NCBI GenBank assembly: GCA_949744905.1 | Contig: CATKCE010000045.1 | Location: 1 to 33,392, forward strand | DNA length: 33,392 bases | Direction of reading: 5' to 3' | Source: an uncultured bacterium | GTDB lineage: Bacteria > Bacillota > Clostridia > Christensenellales > Pumilibacteraceae | In this document: one piece after another, positions 33,301 through 33,392 of the stretch | Position numbering within the stretch: the stretch's first letter is position 1 | Layout: each line of letters opens with the position of its first letter | Position numbers and translations under genes: made by a program | Notes under the pieces: generated by a model | What the model was told of the DNA's origin: nothing | Databases searched by the model: none | Seen by the model: only the letters and a program-made list of their open reading frames with translations

Positions 33301-33392
33301 CAAAAAGCCTACGAGCAAGGCAAAGCGCGTGACGGGAATAGTGTTTTTGTCGTTGGGGCTTGCCGTCGTGGCTTTTCTGTTTACGGTGGCGG
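30356..33392 (+). CDS. Giant beta-helix-like surface protein (3' partial)
   Basis: Open from TTG 30356 to the last base, at least 1012 residues, so its end is outside the window. GGAGG (30342-30346) precedes the start by 9 bases. An uncleaved or cleaved N-terminal helix (MCLTAALLVLSLTYAFSDA) ends in AKYVTEMEGG. Beyond about residue 60 come many short glycine-rich beta turns of the form [VI]xGGT[VFL]x[VLI] (e.g. VNGGTLNLDN, VRIYGGTFTG, MVYGGTFDG), typical of right-handed parallel beta-helix adhesins and polysaccharide-active proteins. A hydrophobic segment starts at about residue 992 after a basic stretch (KKPTSKAKR). No catalytic motif is recognised. The long minus-strand frame over this region is a shadow. 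Likely surface adhesin or matrix protein (inference). Confidence 0.85.
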   Translation, partial: MKSTEKHAKLYMTLAAMCLTAALLVLSLTYAFSDAKYVTEMEGGNLDYETQMPAEIGSQQDLFNAITSGYGYVKLSDKLTGPIIMTGDSLDLKRDLTIDLNDKEIQRNSRDSLITIPSGKTLTIVDTGKKTQGGLYNPIGSVLTVRGGRLNVYGGKFESVPRPKEYVGKLTDAQKALIDEINKGSGISVTLLNPDGSDSSRTAVMPILPLRSADEGGNVYFDEDYYIGGNKAVDRDTYCYVAVDRGDGVDFNTFDVSKADFAYKYRLTSDGLSYTTSEGEGTIGVMVFGYNDDIEASMAESVFNAETGKTEAPGYAAVSMQNPDSVLNVNVTATNKAGTDAGSFYSYFGTWHTYCVLMNGGTMTVSTSGKFATVDPDSLPPLKAGETRNNSAKYGENACILCTRGVLDIRQIASAESYNGSAISVSGGTVNMQNTSIIKTATISHGDDPFKVGDEPSSDGGAGVFPEGRQYRDAALFINGGTLNLDNTAVTVNKNITDKYPLESGQTSRPKTTIGILSRGRPEAEVSSLTGNDLTFDLRGTHSYGIFATRGNIDLTGSSFTLEKDNASYGVFAVNKIADAERAVNIKLKNCNILLGEEKTYEGLNADGTANIPQDAEWVDKAGKPCLSSDPEAMRAASVGVYLDSSKYPGGKVLLDNSEIHSQEMGVAVDNGTLTFVNGGKIHAYNASAVNLRGGNIYLNNNVDGTLASYEVKCYINRVGLDSDQCMAYNKIATEAGIHRYNIYMPWQVNDDGSIGEPYENTNGVRVVGGTFESEALFGCEFRGLYNDFDLYDTSASGDDVYFDNVVIKSFAVACTQDSGRTAVINIRHADILSSVGGGVKVQGGSVTLGSGASDSIDGGAEDIIINTTGNVHYFQHYPVAENLNTATFNTWRFYPNLSGGHAVIARDGNITVYNGKYAANYCNGISATGDNTRVRIYGGTFTGNMVHGEHSYKTASGPASFYGMKVMGASDVMVYGGTFDGKKPTSKAKRVTGIVFLSLGLAVVAFLFTVA

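Overview
This 33.4 kb window looks like chromosomal DNA of an anaerobic, Gram-positive-type bacterium, most likely Clostridia (Bacillota). Reasons: nearly every gene has a GGAGG-type ribosome binding site; promoters match TTGACA-N17-TATAAT; there is a PerR plus reverse-rubrerythrin pair, a two-cluster 4Fe-4S clostridial ferredoxin, and the Bacillota gene string yaaO-like/tmk/holB/ricT. Isoleucine is often encoded by ATA. The genus cannot be read from sequence alone; an uncultured gut lineage is a guess. No phage, integrase, IS element, CRISPR array, tRNA or rRNA was seen, and no gene-free stretch exceeds 300 bases.

Layout. 1-3639: end of a sugar ABC transporter (two permeases) followed by a large secreted, repeat-containing surface protein. 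3657-5456: PerR and reverse rubrerythrin (peroxide defence), then a small membrane protein. 5471-6807 (minus strand): TspO and undecaprenyl-diphosphatase UppP. 6878-10866: an unknown 86-residue protein, aconitase, an Lrp-type regulator and a class I aminotransferase. 10869-17431: a long run of housekeeping genes: greA, lysS, an unknown membrane-anchored protein, a shortened PLP decarboxylase-like protein, tmk, holB, ricT. 17449-18018: ferredoxin and a small unknown protein. 18051-20812: metal-resistance locus with an ArsR/SmtB-type sensor carrying an intact alpha-5 metal site, a free-standing HMA metal-binding protein and a Zn/Cd-type P1B ATPase lacking its own HMA domain, with palindromic operator candidates. 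20862-23082: an alpha-L-rhamnosidase-like (GH78) gene broken by one stop codon and two frameshifts. 23165-24493 (minus): a metzincin-like lipoprotein protease. 24611-27952: prfB, tsaD and mnmA (translation termination and tRNA modification). 28017-28945: DegV-family fatty-acid-binding protein. 29031-33392: two secreted proteins with related leader peptides; the second (open at the window end) is a giant beta-helix-like surface protein of over 1,000 residues.

Most notable: (i) the terminal surface-protein pair, where the first gene has a strong Shine-Dalgarno but an ACG codon where the start should be, plus a nine-G tract early in the coding sequence that could switch the protein on and off by slippage; (ii) prfB, which appears to be transcribed without a 5' leader; (iii) the split HMA/P1B ATPase system with layered operator repeats; (iv) a recently decayed rhamnosidase with intact promoter and RBS.
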